Part shown: piece by piece, positions 6,155-6,538 of the stretch | Layout of the letters: each line of letters begins with the position of its first letter | Numbering within the stretch: position 1 is the first letter of the stretch | NCBI GenBank assembly: GCA_927910885.1 | Contig: CAKMOD010000029.1 | Coordinates: 1-6,538, forward strand | Reading direction: 5' to 3' | DNA length: 6,538 bases | Origin: an uncultured Prevotella sp. | GTDB taxonomy: Bacteria > Bacteroidota > Bacteroidia > Bacteroidales > Bacteroidaceae | Position numbers and translations under genes: made by a program | The notes under the pieces: generated by a model | Database searches by the model: none | What the model saw: the letters and a program-made list of their open reading frames with translations, nothing else | Told to the model about the DNA's origin: nothing

Positions 6155-6352
6155 ATGTCAATAGAAGAATATCGCCAAGAAATACTTACCTTATTACTTG
6201 CTAAAACAAACAGTAAGGGTGAACCACGTTTTGAAGAAGCAGCTGCAAAGGAGCTACTTGACCAGCTATCAGATGAAGAACTGGAAGAAGGAATCCTATT
6301 CAATACACCTGAGGACGTAGCTGAAATCCTATCAGAAGTTGGAACACTCTAA
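6155..6352 (+). CDS. small acidic hypothetical protein, 65 aa
   Basis: I do not recognise a named family. The protein has 17 acidic residues (14 Glu, 3 Asp) against 5 basic (3 Lys, 2 Arg), net about -12. It has no Cys, no signal peptide and no membrane segment. It reads as two or three amphipathic helices: about 2-17 (IEEYRQEILTLLLAK), a Gly/Pro turn at 22-24, about 26-46 (FEEAAAKELLDQLSDEELEE), then a Thr-Pro helix cap at 51-52 leading to EDVAEILSEVG. This is the look of a small cytoplasmic helical or adaptor-like protein. It is probably real rather than chance: codon use resembles the neighbours, it starts with ATG after an A/T-rich leader, and it follows yaaA by 43 nt on the same strand. 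No function is proposed. Confidence 0.75.
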   Translation: MSIEEYRQEILTLLLAKTNSKGEPRFEEAAAKELLDQLSDEELEEGILFNTPEDVAEILSEVGTL

Positions 6353-6538
6353 GCGTTCATCATAAGTAATAGAGGAAATCATAGGCAACAAACAATAGTT
6401 TATTAGCGTTTTCTCTCAGCCTATTATAAGCATATTCCATCTTAAAATCATCCTATCATTAGCAAAGAAATATATTTACACAACTTTCGTATATTTCCAC
6501 TTAAAAACAAGAAATAGAAGCATTTTTCAATACTCTAA
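6353..6538. other. AT-rich region after the last gene, no gene seen
   Basis: No convincing reading frame on either strand. Weak inverted repeats are present (ATAGGC near 6383 with GCCTAT near 6419; TAATAG near 6368 with CTATTA near 6421), which compete and could serve as a loose transcript end. TATATTTC at 6490-6497 fits five of six fixed positions of a Bacteroidota -7 box, but the -33 element is missing. It may be the start of a promoter region for a gene beyond the right edge. Confidence 0.4.

Noticed and set aside
6112..6303. Serine-rich antisense frame over the small acidic gene
   Set aside because: The Ser run is the reverse complement of Glu/Asp codons in the sense frame, which better explains the region.
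6490..6497. TATATTTC as a confident promoter -7 box
   Set aside because: It mismatches the conserved final G, has no -33 partner, and no downstream gene is visible in the window.
1..6538. Insertion sequence, phage, toxin-antitoxin, defence or other novel multi-gene system
   Set aside because: No transposase, integrase, nuclease or toxin motif is visible on either strand. The larger genes are all known families with intact active sites or signature blocks.

Overview
The window looks like chromosomal DNA of a Bacteroidota bacterium, most likely an oral-type Prevotella. The evidence is AT-rich spacers, A-rich start regions with no Shine-Dalgarno sequence, a TAnnTTTG-type -7 box before the first gene, a Bacteroidota-style signal peptide ending in ...MMA-Q, and intergenic repeats of CTAATTAG/CTTATTGG type. 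The genus is an inference from gene content and style; there is no rRNA or marker gene to fix it. All five genes are on the + strand.

Layout: 1-558 is non-coding, with a C5/G5 hairpin, a modular repeat-like stretch (about 173-262) and a candidate promoter at 509-516. Next come gmd (559-1650, GDP-mannose 4,6-dehydratase), a 125-nt spacer with two tandem hairpins, and fcl (1776-2978, GDP-L-fucose synthase). An 18-bp-period palindromic repeat (2988-3041) precedes a secreted S9A prolyl oligopeptidase (3086-5200). A hairpin-bearing spacer follows, then a YaaA/UPF0246 protein (5347-6111), a 65-aa acidic hypothetical protein (6155-6352), and an AT-rich right end with no recognisable gene.

How the genes work together: Gmd and Fcl catalyse consecutive steps, GDP-D-mannose to GDP-4-keto-6-deoxy-D-mannose to GDP-L-fucose, and so supply activated fucose for surface polysaccharide or protein glycosylation. 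No glycosyltransferase, flippase or polymerase is nearby, so this is a stand-alone nucleotide-sugar pair. The peptidase is probably an independent periplasmic peptide-degrading enzyme. YaaA and the small acidic gene are 43 nt apart and may be co-transcribed.

All genes but the last belong to known families with intact catalytic residues, and I see no undescribed multi-gene system. The most interesting material is between the genes. Every spacer between gmd and yaaA carries a strong inverted repeat. The one after fcl can form two mutually exclusive long hairpins. The hairpin-plus-tail motif near position 53 recurs in the gmd-fcl spacer.
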